26,434 nucleotides of DNA from JAKPQD01 sp029572965 (GCA_035374585.1 DAOSPF010000049.1:1-26434), one strand, 5' to 3'; shown: positions 13,905 through 23,110, counted from the stretch's first letter. Made by a program: numbers and translations. Notes: generated by a model from the sequence alone, not told the origin.

Positions 13905-16900
13905 TTACTCTTGTTTTTTCGAAAGCACCCTTTTTATCATGTCCAACAATATTTCTTTACGGATAGGTTTTGAGATGTAATCGTCGAAGCCGACAGCCCT
14001 GATATTTTGTTCTTCTTCGTGCCGGGCAAAAGCCGTTTGTGCTATTACAGGCAGCTCGGGCTTTTCAGCCCTTATGATTTTAAAAGCTTCGATGCCATCC
14101 ATGTCAGGCATTTTTATGTCCATCAAAACCAGGTCATACTTGTTTTTTCGGCACATATCCACAGCTTCAATGCCATTTTTTGCCCAGTGGACAATTGCTC
14201 CCTGTTGGCCAAGCAGTTTACTTAAATATAAATAATTGCCTTTTTCGTCTTCAGCCAATAAAATAACTTTGTCCGTAAAAACGGGGTTAATGACAGAGAT
14301 AGTTTGCATCTCCTTTTGATCAGCTGTAAAAGGTTTTTGTACCGACAATTGAGAGGAAAGCTTTACATAAAATGTAGAACCTTCACCTAATTTTGATTGC
14401 ACTTCAAGGCTTCCGCCAAGCAGCTCCATCAGGCTTTTTGAGATAGCAAGCCCAAGGCCTGCGCCCCTGAATACTTTTTTGTTATCATCGTGCCCTTTTA
14501 CAAAGCGGTCAAATATAATGGCCTGAGATGCCTCATCAATTCCAATACCGGTGTCTTTAACAGCAAAAATATACTCGCCATTGCTTTCTTCTACCTTTAG
14601 TTCAATACTTCCGGCAGGGGTAAATTTAAAGGCATTGTCGATGAGGTTGAGCAAAACCTGCCTCAGCCTGTGCCTGTCGGTTTCGATGAGCTTTTCTCCA
14701 CTAATGTTGAGATTTAGGTAAAAATCTACTGATTCTTTGGGTTTTTTAATCTTTCTGTAACTCAGTATCAAATCATGGATAAAAGTTGAAACATTGAACA
14801 CTTCTTTTTTGATTTCAATCTGGTTGGCTTCAATTCTCGAAAGGTCAAGAATATCGTCTATCAAAACCAGCAAAGCTTCGCTATTGGCGTTAATCAACCT
14901 GATAAAGTCTTCTTTTTCTTTTTCGGTAATATCAGGGGCATTTAGTAATGACGAAAAACCAATGATGGCATTCATCGGGGTCCTGATTTCGTGCGACATA
15001 TTAGACAAAAAGGCCATCTTCAGCCTGTCTGATTCTTCTGCCTTTTGTTTTGCCACTTCCAACTCGGCTGTCCGTTGCGCAACAAGCTCTTCAAGATGGT
15101 TGCGGTGCTTTTCGAGTTCAATGTTTTGCTGTTGTATTTGGTTTTGTTTTTCTTCCAGGGCTTTATTTACCATTTCGAGGTTTTCTTTTTGTGCCAATAC
15201 CTCAGCCCGCTGATAATCAATCTCTTGGTTCTGGATTTCTAACATCTCGTTGAGCTCGACCAATTCTTTGGTACGAGTGTCCACCATTATTTTCAGGCTT
15301 CTTTGCTGCTTTTCAAATTTGGTAAGCCTTTCTTTAACAACAAAATAAGTTAACACAACAAACCCCGTGATAAGAATTACCCAAAACGTCCAGGTTTTAT
15401 AAAAAGGAGGCCTGATAACCAACAAAACCGAAGCGCCGTCTTCGTTCCAAACATTATCGTTATTCGAACCTTTTACCCTGAATACATATTTCCCGGGGTT
15501 CAGGTTGGTATAAGTGGCTGTACGCTGGTTGCCAACGTCGTTCCAGTTTTGTTCAAAACCTTCAAGCTTATATTGGTACCTGTTTTTTGAAGGCATCACA
15601 TAATCTAAAGCAGCAAATTCAAAGGTTATAACCGATTGTGAATAGTCTATCTCAATAATTTTGCTTTTTATAATTGAAACTTTCAGTGGCGAACCCGGCT
15701 CGTCAACTGCTACAGACTTATTGAATATGCGAAAATCAGTTAGTACAACAGGAGGTACATTAGTGTTTATTTTCAGGCTTTCGGGCATAAAATAATTGAT
15801 GCCATTGATACCTCCAAAATATAACAAACCCGATCTGGCCATCATGGCCGATTGTGGCGAAAACTCATTGCTTAGCAGGCCGTCATTCAGGTCATAATTT
15901 TGAAAAAAAGGGTATTGTATGTTGTTTTCAGAATATTTAAGTTTTGAAAGGCCGTTGTTTGTGCTAATCCAGATATTTCCTTCTTTATCTTCAAGAAATG
16001 CGTAAACTAAGTTACTGGCAAGTCCATCTTTAACGGTTAACTTATAAAATTTCTCAACGTCTTCATCGTACACGTTAATGCCCCCGCCCAGGGTTCCTAC
16101 CCAAATCCTGCCTTTTGAATCTTCAAATATGGAACATATCTGGTTACTGGTAAGTGCACTGTTATTATTATCTGAGCGGACAAAATTCTGAAACTTGCCC
16201 CACTCGCCTTTTTTCATTACCGAAATGCCGCCAAATTCGGTTCCAACCCAAAGATTGCCATTTTTATCAAACTCGATGACCGAAACACCATAATCTGAAA
16301 GACTGGAAGAATCTTTTGGATTGTGCAAAAAATGGGTAAACTTCCTGGTTTTAGGGTCAAAACAATCGAGGCCCTGATTGAGTGTAGCAATCCAAATCAT
16401 GCCATCCTCATCCTGGTCTATGTCCCATACATGGTTTGAGGCAGGGCTGTTGGGATTGGCCGGGTCGTGGTAATAACGGGTAAATTTCCTGGTTTTAGGG
16501 TTATAGGCATTGAGCCCTTCGTTGAAAGTACCAATCCAAAGGATGCTGTCTTTATCAAACATTAATGATTTTACAACAGTACCACTGAGTGAATTGGGAT
16601 TATTGGGGTTATTTCTGAAATGCTCAAACTTGTTTTCACGGGGATTATATTTGTCCATTCCTCCTCCATCAGTCCCAATCCAAATGTTTCCGCTTTTATC
16701 TTCAAGCATGGTAAGGACAGAGTTGGCCGAAAGGCTGTTCTCTTCACCAAAACTACGGATATGGCCAAACTTGTCTTTTACTTCAAAAACAACATCCACC
16801 CCGGCATTGTACGTCCCTATCCATAAATTGTGCATTTCGTCCATCAAAAAGCAGTAAATGACATCAGAACCCAGGCTAAACTGGTTGTTCAGCTGATTTT

Positions 16901-17816
16901 TAATACTTTGGCACACATGCTTGTTTTCATCCAGAATATTTAAGCCACTTCCGCCTGTTCCAATTATTACATTTTTGTTTTTGTCTTCAGTAAAAGCCCT
17001 GACTATGTTATGCCCAATGCGGTATGGCCCCGGGGAGGAGGTAGTGTATTGCAACATCTTTTTGTTTGAGGGGGTATATGCAAAAGCTCCTTTTCCGTAT
17101 GTCCCAAACCACATGGTCCCATCAGAAGCCCTGTATATACTTATAATATTAATGTTTTTCAATAGCCCAAAAGGCTCCGATTTAATGTTGGCGTAATAAC
17201 CATTTTTGGCATTTCTGATTATCTCAACGCCTGAGGTTGTGCCTATATACAGGTTGCTGTCATTGTCATAACAAATGGCCGTAACATTGTTTTTGTTGCT
17301 CAATGGTACCGACCTGAAAGATTTATCTTTAGGGTCAAACAAGCTAATACTCCCTTCATAACAACCCAGCCACAGGCGGTTATCGGCAGTCTCTAAAATA
17401 CCCCTGATATCGTTGGTGGCAGCAGCAACAACATGCTCAATGCCACTTTTAAAATGAACAAATCGTTCGGTATTTTCATCGTAAAGGTCAAGGCCTCCCT
17501 GGTCTGTACCCACCCACATTTGGCCCGATTTGCTGATATAAATGCAGTGTACCCGGCCTAACCCAATGGTGGTGTAATCGTTTTCGTCGTGCTTAAAATG
17601 CTGGACAGTATAACCGTTGTAACGGTTTAGGCCGTCATCTGTGCCAAACCAGATAAAACCAGTCCTGTCTTTAACAATTGTATTGATGGTACTTTGCGAA
17701 AGCCCCGAATTGCGGGTAATATGATAAAATTTTTTGAAAGTCTTTTGGGCATGAAGGCTGTTAACAAACAAGACAATGACAAATAATTGGATACAATATT
17801 GTAGTTTAAATTTCAT
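13905..17816 (-). CDS. Reg-propeller hybrid sensor histidine kinase with terminal REC, lacking an AraC HTH
   Basis: This 1303-residue inner-membrane sensor has a signal peptide (residues 1 to about 23) and a periplasmic double propeller of reg_prop repeats (about 30-690) marked by recurring IWIGT and LWIGT motifs and NPxxxxFxHF segments. A Y_Y_Y domain (about 725-803) is followed by one transmembrane helix (about 810-830) and a long Gln/Glu-rich coiled coil (about 835-930). HisKA has phospho-His H942 (SNMSHEIRTPMNAI); HATPase_c follows (LLNLIDNAFKFT, DTGIGID, GAGLGLAI). A C-terminal receiver has phosphoacceptor D1233 (LMDIKMPDMDG) and ends the protein. Most Bacteroidota sensors of this type carry a C-terminal AraC HTH; here it is absent, so a separate output protein is needed. 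It is divergent from the GH97-GH8 pair, which suggests glycan sensing. Confidence 0.93.
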   Translation of the reverse strand: MKFKLQYCIQLFVIVLFVNSLHAQKTFKKFYHITRNSGLSQSTINTIVKDRTGFIWFGTDDGLNRYNGYTVQHFKHDENDYTTIGLGRVHCIYISKSGQMWVGTDQGGLDLYDENTERFVHFKSGIEHVVAAATNDIRGILETADNRLWLGCYEGSISLFDPKDKSFRSVPLSNKNNVTAICYDNDSNLYIGTTSGVEIIRNAKNGYYANIKSEPFGLLKNINIISIYRASDGTMWFGTYGKGAFAYTPSNKKMLQYTTSSPGPYRIGHNIVRAFTEDKNKNVIIGTGGSGLNILDENKHVCQSIKNQLNNQFSLGSDVIYCFLMDEMHNLWIGTYNAGVDVVFEVKDKFGHIRSFGEENSLSANSVLTMLEDKSGNIWIGTDGGGMDKYNPRENKFEHFRNNPNNPNSLSGTVVKSLMFDKDSILWIGTFNEGLNAYNPKTRKFTRYYHDPANPNSPASNHVWDIDQDEDGMIWIATLNQGLDCFDPKTRKFTHFLHNPKDSSSLSDYGVSVIEFDKNGNLWVGTEFGGISVMKKGEWGKFQNFVRSDNNNSALTSNQICSIFEDSKGRIWVGTLGGGINVYDEDVEKFYKLTVKDGLASNLVYAFLEDKEGNIWISTNNGLSKLKYSENNIQYPFFQNYDLNDGLLSNEFSPQSAMMARSGLLYFGGINGINYFMPESLKINTNVPPVVLTDFRIFNKSVAVDEPGSPLKVSIIKSKIIEIDYSQSVITFEFAALDYVMPSKNRYQYKLEGFEQNWNDVGNQRTATYTNLNPGKYVFRVKGSNNDNVWNEDGASVLLVIRPPFYKTWTFWVILITGFVVLTYFVVKERLTKFEKQQRSLKIMVDTRTKELVELNEMLEIQNQEIDYQRAEVLAQKENLEMVNKALEEKQNQIQQQNIELEKHRNHLEELVAQRTAELEVAKQKAEESDRLKMAFLSNMSHEIRTPMNAIIGFSSLLNAPDITEKEKEDFIRLINANSEALLVLIDDILDLSRIEANQIEIKKEVFNVSTFIHDLILSYRKIKKPKESVDFYLNLNISGEKLIETDRHRLRQVLLNLIDNAFKFTPAGSIELKVEESNGEYIFAVKDTGIGIDEASQAIIFDRFVKGHDDNKKVFRGAGLGLAISKSLMELLGGSLEVQSKLGEGSTFYVKLSSQLSVQKPFTADQKEMQTISVINPVFTDKVILLAEDEKGNYLYLSKLLGQQGAIVHWAKNGIEAVDMCRKNKYDLVLMDIKMPDMDGIEAFKIIRAEKPELPVIAQTAFARHEEEQNIRAVGFDDYISKPIRKEILLDMIKRVLSKKQE

Positions 17817-18112
17817 CAGTTTTGTTTTGCTTTACTTTTTTATTGAATAAAAATTATATATCAACAAACCTCCTAAAGAATTGAATTAAAGATAATAAAA
17901 AAGCTCAAATTTTGTATATTCCTAATATCAAAGTTTATTTTTTGCACAACTACACGTTTGACTTTTTTTTAAACTTAAAAAAATAACTTATTTCATTATT
18001 AATCAATTTTTTACAACGAAATATTTTTTTATTTTTTTAATTACTATTATCTCAATTGCTATATAACTTGCAGGAAAAATTACTTTCTGGTAACAAACTA
18101 AATTCTATTCTG
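17817..18112. other. Divergent AT-rich promoter region between sensor kinase and GH97
   Basis: About 296 bases, extremely AT-rich, separate the divergent start codons. A TTTG at 17957-17960 followed 23 bases later by TAACTTAT is a loose match to plus-strand promoter boxes. No strong dyad, repeat or RNA structure was recognised. The frame of the GH97 gene extends upstream to 18056 but this part does not look like protein. Confidence 0.4.
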
Positions 18113-20221
18113 ATGAAAAAAATATTCCTTTTGCTTATTGCTTATGCCTGGACACAGCTGAATGCAGCCGAGCTGAAATCGCCTAATGGTCAGTTATCAT
18201 TGAATGTAACAGTGATAGATAGTGTGGCTACTTACCGTCTTGATTATAAAAGCCGTCCGGTAATTAAACAAAGCCGCCTGGGCCTTGAACTAAAAAAAGA
18301 TAAAGACCTTATTCACGGTTTTGTAATTTCTAAGGTTGATACCTCTACTTTTGACGAAACCTGGCAGCCTGTATGGGGCGAAGTAAAAAACATCCGCAAC
18401 TATTACAAAGAATTGGCCGTTACATTGTCTCAACCAAGTACAAAGCGCAGTATAATAGTTCGTTTCAGGTTGTTTAATGACGGATTGGGCTTCAGATATG
18501 AATTTCCACAACAAGATAACCTCAATTACTTTATTATCAAAGAAGAAAGGACACAGTTTGCTATGACAGGCGACCACAAGGCATTTTGGCTTCCTGGCGA
18601 TTTTGATACCCAGGAATATAGCACGGTTACCTCTAAACTGTCTGAAATTCGCAGCCTGATGAAAAGCGCTATAACCAGTAATGCCTCTCAAACCCAGTTT
18701 TCTCCTACAGGAGTACAAACTTCACTGATGCTAAAAAGCGATGATGGCTTGTATATCAACATTCACGAAGCCGCTTTAGTTGATTATTCGTGTATGTCAC
18801 TCAACCTCGATGATAAAAACTTCATTTTTGAGTCGTTCCTGACCCCCGATGCCATTGGAGACAAAGGATATATGCAGACTCCATGCAAATCGCCCTGGCG
18901 GACCATTATAGTCAGCGATAAAGCTACCGAGATACTGGAGTCGAAGCTTATCCTCAACCTCAACGAGCCTTGCCAATACAGCGATGTATCATGGATAAAA
19001 CCTGTCAAATACGTCGGCGTATGGTGGGAAATGATTACCGGCAAAAGCAGTTGGGCATATACCGATGTAAATAGCGTAAAACTCGGCGAATTTGATTACA
19101 ACAAAGCCAAACCTAACGGTAAACATGCTGCTAACACAGCTCATGTAAAAGAATATATTGATTTTGCAGCTTTGCACGGGTTCGATGCAGTGCTTGTCGA
19201 AGGCTGGAACATTGGCTGGGAAGACTGGTTTGGCAAATGGAAAGACTATGTTTTTGATTTTGTAACGCCTTATCCTGATTTTGACATAAAAGAAATCAGC
19301 CAATATGCGGCCAGCAAAGGGGTAAAAATAATAATGCACCACGAAACCTCAGGCGCAGTTCGTAATTACGAACGGCACCTCGATACTGCCTATAAATTTA
19401 TGGTTGCCAACGGATACAACGCTGTAAAAAGCGGCTACGTGGGTGATATCGTCCCTCGCGGCGAATATCATTACGGCCAATGGATGGTCAATCATTACTT
19501 GTATGCCATTAAAAAGGCTGCCGATTACAAAATCATGGTTAATGCCCACGAGGCAGTACGCCCAACTGGCTTGTGCCGGACATATCCCAACCTCATTGGT
19601 AACGAATCGGCCCGTGGCACCGAATACGAAGCTTTTGGAGGCAGCAACCCCGACCATACCACTATTCTGCCTTTTACCAGGCTTATGGGAGGCCCTATGG
19701 ACTATACCCCGGGTATTTTCGAGACCCATATTTGGAAACTCAACCCCGATAACAAATCTTATGCCCGAACCACCCTGGCACGCCAGCTTGCATTGTATGT
19801 TACCATGTACAGCCCGCTGCAAATGGCTGCTGACCTGCCCGAGAATTACAACCGCTTCCTCGATGCTTTTCAATTCATCAAAGATGTTGCTGTTGATTGG
19901 GACGATACCAGGGTTATTGAAGCCGAGCCTGGCGACTATATTACTATTGCCCGCAAAGCTAAAGGAACAAACAACTGGTTTGTAGGCAATACCAGCGATG
20001 AAAATGGCCATTTATCGAAGTTTAAACTCAGCTTCCTCGATGCCGGCAAGAAATACAAGGCTACCATTTATGCCGATGCCAAAGATGCCCATTACGAAAA
20101 AAACCCACAGGCATATACCATCAAAACAATAGATGTTACCAACAAAACAGAGCTAAGCCTTCAAGCTGCACCAGGCGGAGGTTTTGCCATTAGCATTGTT
20201 GAAGTGCCTGCGAAAAAGTAA
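18113..20221 (+). CDS. Glycoside hydrolase family 97, SusB-like inverting alpha-glucosidase
   Basis: This 702-residue exported enzyme starts at the ATG at 18113, which opens a proper signal peptide (MKKIFLLLIAYAWTQLNAAE); an upstream in-frame ATG-type start at 18056 would place 19 non-signal residues before it. An N-terminal beta-sandwich (about 20-280) is followed by the (beta/alpha)8 barrel. E411 (IMHHETSG), E480 (VNAHEAVRPTG) and E504 (ARGTEYE) have exactly the spacing of SusB E439, E508 and E532, the inverting base and acid residues. The segment AVKSGYVGD carries Gly where retaining GH97 enzymes have the Asp nucleophile. It therefore should release glucose from alpha-glucans or alpha-glucosides with inversion in the periplasm. 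A C-terminal beta domain ends the protein. It is followed 220 bases later by GH8. Confidence 0.93.
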   Translation: MKKIFLLLIAYAWTQLNAAELKSPNGQLSLNVTVIDSVATYRLDYKSRPVIKQSRLGLELKKDKDLIHGFVISKVDTSTFDETWQPVWGEVKNIRNYYKELAVTLSQPSTKRSIIVRFRLFNDGLGFRYEFPQQDNLNYFIIKEERTQFAMTGDHKAFWLPGDFDTQEYSTVTSKLSEIRSLMKSAITSNASQTQFSPTGVQTSLMLKSDDGLYINIHEAALVDYSCMSLNLDDKNFIFESFLTPDAIGDKGYMQTPCKSPWRTIIVSDKATEILESKLILNLNEPCQYSDVSWIKPVKYVGVWWEMITGKSSWAYTDVNSVKLGEFDYNKAKPNGKHAANTAHVKEYIDFAALHGFDAVLVEGWNIGWEDWFGKWKDYVFDFVTPYPDFDIKEISQYAASKGVKIIMHHETSGAVRNYERHLDTAYKFMVANGYNAVKSGYVGDIVPRGEYHYGQWMVNHYLYAIKKAADYKIMVNAHEAVRPTGLCRTYPNLIGNESARGTEYEAFGGSNPDHTTILPFTRLMGGPMDYTPGIFETHIWKLNPDNKSYARTTLARQLALYVTMYSPLQMAADLPENYNRFLDAFQFIKDVAVDWDDTRVIEAEPGDYITIARKAKGTNNWFVGNTSDENGHLSKFKLSFLDAGKKYKATIYADAKDAHYEKNPQAYTIKTIDVTNKTELSLQAAPGGGFAISIVEVPAKK

Positions 20222-20236
20222 AAAGTCTGAAAAGGC

Positions 20237-20297
20237 TTCGACTTCGCTCAGCCTGACGATTGATAATCAGCAATTTGTCATTTTGAGCGGAGTCGAA
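20237..20297. repeat. Inverted repeat element (TTCGACTTCGCTCA / TGAGCGGAGTCGAA)
   Basis: Two 21-base arms (20237-20257 and 20277-20297) pair imperfectly around a small GATT-GAT-AATC hairpin. The arm sequence is the widely dispersed 'ttcgactccgctcaa' intergenic repeat of Bacteroidota. It begins 16 bases after the GH97 stop codon and may end or attenuate GH97 transcription. Confidence 0.6.
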
Positions 20298-20391
20298 AAA
20301 TGAACAAATTTGACCTTTTTACTAATCCTTTTTTTTTCAAAAATCAGTTAAAAAAATGTTAGCATGTAACCGAAAAAAGCTCCGCTCACAT

Positions 20392-20415
20392 TATTATGTA
20401 TAACTTTACATAATA
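20392..20415. promoter_or_regulatory. 9-bp perfect dyad upstream of GH8, candidate operator
   Basis: TATTATGTA (20392-20400) and TACATAATA (20407-20415) are exact inverted repeats with a 6-base spacer. The dyad ends 26 bases before the GH8 ATG and overlaps a possible -7 box TAACTTTA (20401-20408). A homodimeric regulator could bind here. Confidence 0.45.
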
Positions 20416-20441
20416 GTCCATAACCTTCTAAAAATTTTGTT

Positions 20442-21767
20442 ATGAAAATATTTTCTGCAACAATATTTCTCGCTTTTGTAATGTTCTTTACAAGTTTTGG
20501 CCAGACAACAACAGCTACTGACACTTGCAAAAATGACGTGCCTGACCAACGAGGGATAATGAAACCATGGGAAAAAGGGGCTTATGAAACCGGCAAATAC
20601 CGTAACGTCTTTTTAGAAGCTGGCTATAAACAAGCTGATATTGATGCAAAACTTGCAAAAGCCTATTACGATGTTTTTGAAGGCCCTAAAAGAGTGTATT
20701 TTCAAGTGGGCGACTCGATGGGGTACGTCTCAGACGTAAAAAACAATGATGCCCGCACTGAAGGCCTGTCTTACGGAATGATGGTAGCCGTCCAACTCAA
20801 TAAAAAAGATGTTTTCGACCGCATTTGGCGTTGGTCTAAAAAATATGCACAGCACCAGGGTGGCCCTCGTGATGCTTATTTTGCCTGGAGCCTAGATACC
20901 GCTACCGGCAACAAAAAATTTGCCGGGTCTGCCTCTGATGGAGAACTGTACTTCGTTACAGCCCTTTTATTTGCCTCAAACCGCTGGGGAAACAACACAG
21001 GCATTAACTATTATGCCGAAGCACGCCGGATACTCGATGCCATGTGGAGCAAAAACGGCAAAGACGGAATAACAAACCTTATCAACGTTGAACATAAACA
21101 AATAACCTTTGTCCCGGATACAGCGGGATACAAATGGACCGACCCTTCATATCATTTACCTGCCTTTTTTGAAGTGTGGGCCATGTATGCCAAAGATGGA
21201 CACGAACAGTTTTACCGCGATTGTGCAGATACTGCCAGGGCATTCTTGCACAGGGCATGCCATCCGGTTACAGGGCTAAATCCCGACTATGCCAATTTTG
21301 ATGGTTCGCCTAAACGGGTATGGAAGGTAATGGGAGATGCTTTTCGTTACGACTCATGGAGAGTACCTATGAACATTGCCATGGATTATTCATGGTTTGC
21401 TAAAGACAAGGAATGGCAAAAAGACTATGCTGTACGTTTTCAGAACTTTCTTTTCTGCAAAGGCATTGACACATTCGAAGACCAGTTCAACCTTGATGGT
21501 TCGCGCCCAAACTGGATTCTGGGGGCCGGAACTGCCAGGATCCAAAAACTTCGTCATTCACTAGGCCTGGTATCAACATCTGCTGCTGCCTCTATCATGG
21601 GAACACAGGCTAAAAGCTGGAAATTTGTTGACGCCCTTTGGAACGCCAAGTTGGAACCCTATGAAGACGGCTATTTCGACCCTTATTACGATGGCTTGTT
21701 ATACTTGTTTAGCCTTATGCACTTAAGCGGAAACTATAGGATTATTACCCCGGTGGGAACAAAATAA
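20442..21767 (+). CDS. Glycoside hydrolase family 8 (xylanase / oligosaccharide-reducing-end xylanase type)
   Basis: This 441-residue exported enzyme has a signal peptide (MKIFSATIFLAFVMFFTSFG) and a single GH8 (alpha/alpha)6 barrel. The motif ARTEGLSYGMM carries the general acid E107, and AFRYDSWRVPMNIAMDYSW carries the general base D304; the 197-residue interval resembles reducing-end xylanase Rex (E70 and D263). YFAWSLD and ASDGELYFVTALLFA are further GH8 signatures. GH8 enzymes invert beta-1,4 linkages in xylan, cellulose or chitosan; the overall sequence (RGIMKPWEKGAYETGKYRNV at the N-terminus) fits the xylan-active Rex-like group, but the substrate is inferred. It follows GH97 in the same direction, with its own dyad-containing promoter region. 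Confidence 0.9.
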   Translation: MKIFSATIFLAFVMFFTSFGQTTTATDTCKNDVPDQRGIMKPWEKGAYETGKYRNVFLEAGYKQADIDAKLAKAYYDVFEGPKRVYFQVGDSMGYVSDVKNNDARTEGLSYGMMVAVQLNKKDVFDRIWRWSKKYAQHQGGPRDAYFAWSLDTATGNKKFAGSASDGELYFVTALLFASNRWGNNTGINYYAEARRILDAMWSKNGKDGITNLINVEHKQITFVPDTAGYKWTDPSYHLPAFFEVWAMYAKDGHEQFYRDCADTARAFLHRACHPVTGLNPDYANFDGSPKRVWKVMGDAFRYDSWRVPMNIAMDYSWFAKDKEWQKDYAVRFQNFLFCKGIDTFEDQFNLDGSRPNWILGAGTARIQKLRHSLGLVSTSAAASIMGTQAKSWKFVDALWNAKLEPYEDGYFDPYYDGLLYLFSLMHLSGNYRIITPVGTK

Positions 21768-21798
21768 AATCATTGACTCTATTGCCTGTAATTAGTCA

Positions 21799-21912
21799 AT
21801 GCCGTTTAGTTAAGTAAAAAAATGCCGACAGGTCTGAAAGACGCTGTCGGGTTAGTTTCACATCTGACCTGACAGCGTCTGCGAACGCTGTCAGAGTTTT
21901 AACTAAACGACA
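21799..21912. repeat. Nested hairpin element with flanking inverted repeats
   Basis: Flanking arms TGCCGTTTAGTTAA (21800-21813) and TTAACTAAACGACA (21899-21912) pair with one mismatch. Inside are two independent hairpins: CCGACAG/CTGTCGG (21825-21831 with 21844-21850) and CTGACAGCG/CGCTGTCAG (21869-21877 with 21886-21894). The inner sequences are related (gacagcgtc / gacgctgtc). The layout of terminal inverted arms around internal hairpins looks like a miniature repeat element, without a coding capacity. Confidence 0.6.
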
Positions 21913-22123
21913 GTGTAATATTAGTTTGCAATCGATTGAGGGCTACGTTTATTAACTAAATATTTATACCATTTCTCCTACATACATGAGTAGGGAAAGC
22001 GTCAGGCAGTCAAATTAAGGTTTTTGTGATAAGAAAATTACAAATAAGCCCTGTAAGGGCTTAACCTTCTTTTTTCTTATTGTAAAAATCAGGTTATCAA
22101 CGATGGAGGTATGTTTATAAACC
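21913..22123. other. Remainder of the GH8-hemW intergenic region
   Basis: Outside the nested hairpin element and the small hairpin at 22046, this AT-rich stretch shows no gene or further structure. Confidence 0.4.
22046..22062. terminator. Small hairpin AAGCCCT-GTA-AGGGCTT
   Basis: A 7-bp perfect stem with a 3-base loop is followed on the plus strand by a pyrimidine-rich run (CTTCTTTTTTCTTATTG). It lies between convergent GH8 and hemW and could end either transcript. The core GCCCTGTAAGGGC is also a common dispersed motif in this phylum. Confidence 0.4.
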
Positions 22124-23010
22124 TCACTTCATCAACCCGGCAATAATACTGTCCGACACAAACCATCCTTCCAAATTCATGGCAATCCTTTCTTCGTTTA
22201 TGCTTTCAAAATATTGCGAATAACGGTTTTTTATTTCATTTAATATATCGTTCGTAAAAATTGGCTGATATTTTTGCTTCATCTCTGCAATAGAAATACC
22301 GTCACTAGTTCGCAACCTGGTCATCAGGTATTCATTAAACTGGTCGCTTTCCGAAAGGTTTTCTTCTTCCCGACAGATTTTATTTTCACGTATTAAATCA
22401 ATATATTGCCCAATATCAGCAATATTCCAGCTTCTGGCATGGCCATTGAATGAATGAGCTGCAGGGCCAAGCCCTAAATACGAAACACCCTGCCAATACG
22501 AGCTGTTGTGCTTCGACTTGTATCCAGGTTTCGACAAGTTAGAAATTTCGTAATGCTCAAAGCCATTGTTCATAGATATTTCGTGAAGCAACTGGTATTG
22601 TTTCCATTGCATTTCTTCAGGTATCTGTTGTATCTTGTTTCGCTGGTACCAGTTATAAAAAACTGTTCCTTCTTCATAACTCAGGCAATAAGCCGAAAGA
22701 TGCACCATAGGCAGTTTAAAGGCTTCCAATAGTGTATTTTCCCAGTATATCTCATCCGTTCCCGGTAAACCATATATCAAATCAACTGAAATATTGTTTA
22801 TTCCGGCATTATAAAATTCATACACCGCCTTTATTGCATCCTCCTTGCTGTGCCTGCGGTTCATCAGCTTTAGTAACCCATTGTCAAATGACTGGATGCC
22901 AATGCTTACCCTGTTAAAACCGATTGATTTGAGGCCTTTAACGTATTCGGCATTGATGTCATCCGGATTTACTTCAATGGTACATTCAACAACCTCTGAA
23001 ATATCAAAAA
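22124..23010 (-). CDS. hemW: HemW-like radical SAM protein, N-terminus lost in assembly gap
   Basis: The coding frame runs from the assembly gap to a TGA at 22124 and gives about 295 residues. It begins in the gap with FDISEVVECTIEVNPDDINA, followed by GFNRVSIGIQSFDNGLLKLMNRRH, INNISVDLIYGLPGTD and LSAYCLSYEEGTVFY. These are hallmark segments of HemW (the HemN-like haem chaperone formerly called coproporphyrinogen III oxidase-like). The second half contains HYEISNLSKPGYKSKHNSSYW, YLGLGPAAHSF and a HemN_C wing domain. The N-terminal radical SAM CxxxCxxC region, about 95 residues in E. coli HemW, is missing because it falls in the N-run. The internal ATG at 22862-22864 is not the true start. 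Confidence 0.88.
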
Positions 23011-23110
23011 NNNNNNNNNNNNNNNNNNNNNNNNNNNNNNNNNNNNNNNNNNNNNNNNNNNNNNNNNNNNNNNNNNNNNNNNNNNNNNNNNNNNNNNNNN
23101 NNNNNNNNNN
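23011..23110. other. Assembly gap (100 Ns)
   Basis: Exactly 100 Ns join two contigs. The missing N-terminus of HemW alone needs nearly 300 bases, and the Rrf2 protein also lacks its stop, so 100 is a placeholder and not the true gap length. Confidence 0.95.

Noticed and set aside
18056..18112. Upstream start for the GH97 gene
   Set aside because: The 19 extra residues are not signal-like, and the ATG at 18113 begins a canonical MKK signal peptide.
19349..20011. Long antisense open frame (220 codons) across the GH97 gene
   Set aside because: It lies fully within a well-supported GH97 coding region on the other strand, has no family signature, and similar open antisense frames occur in other GC-richer genes here.
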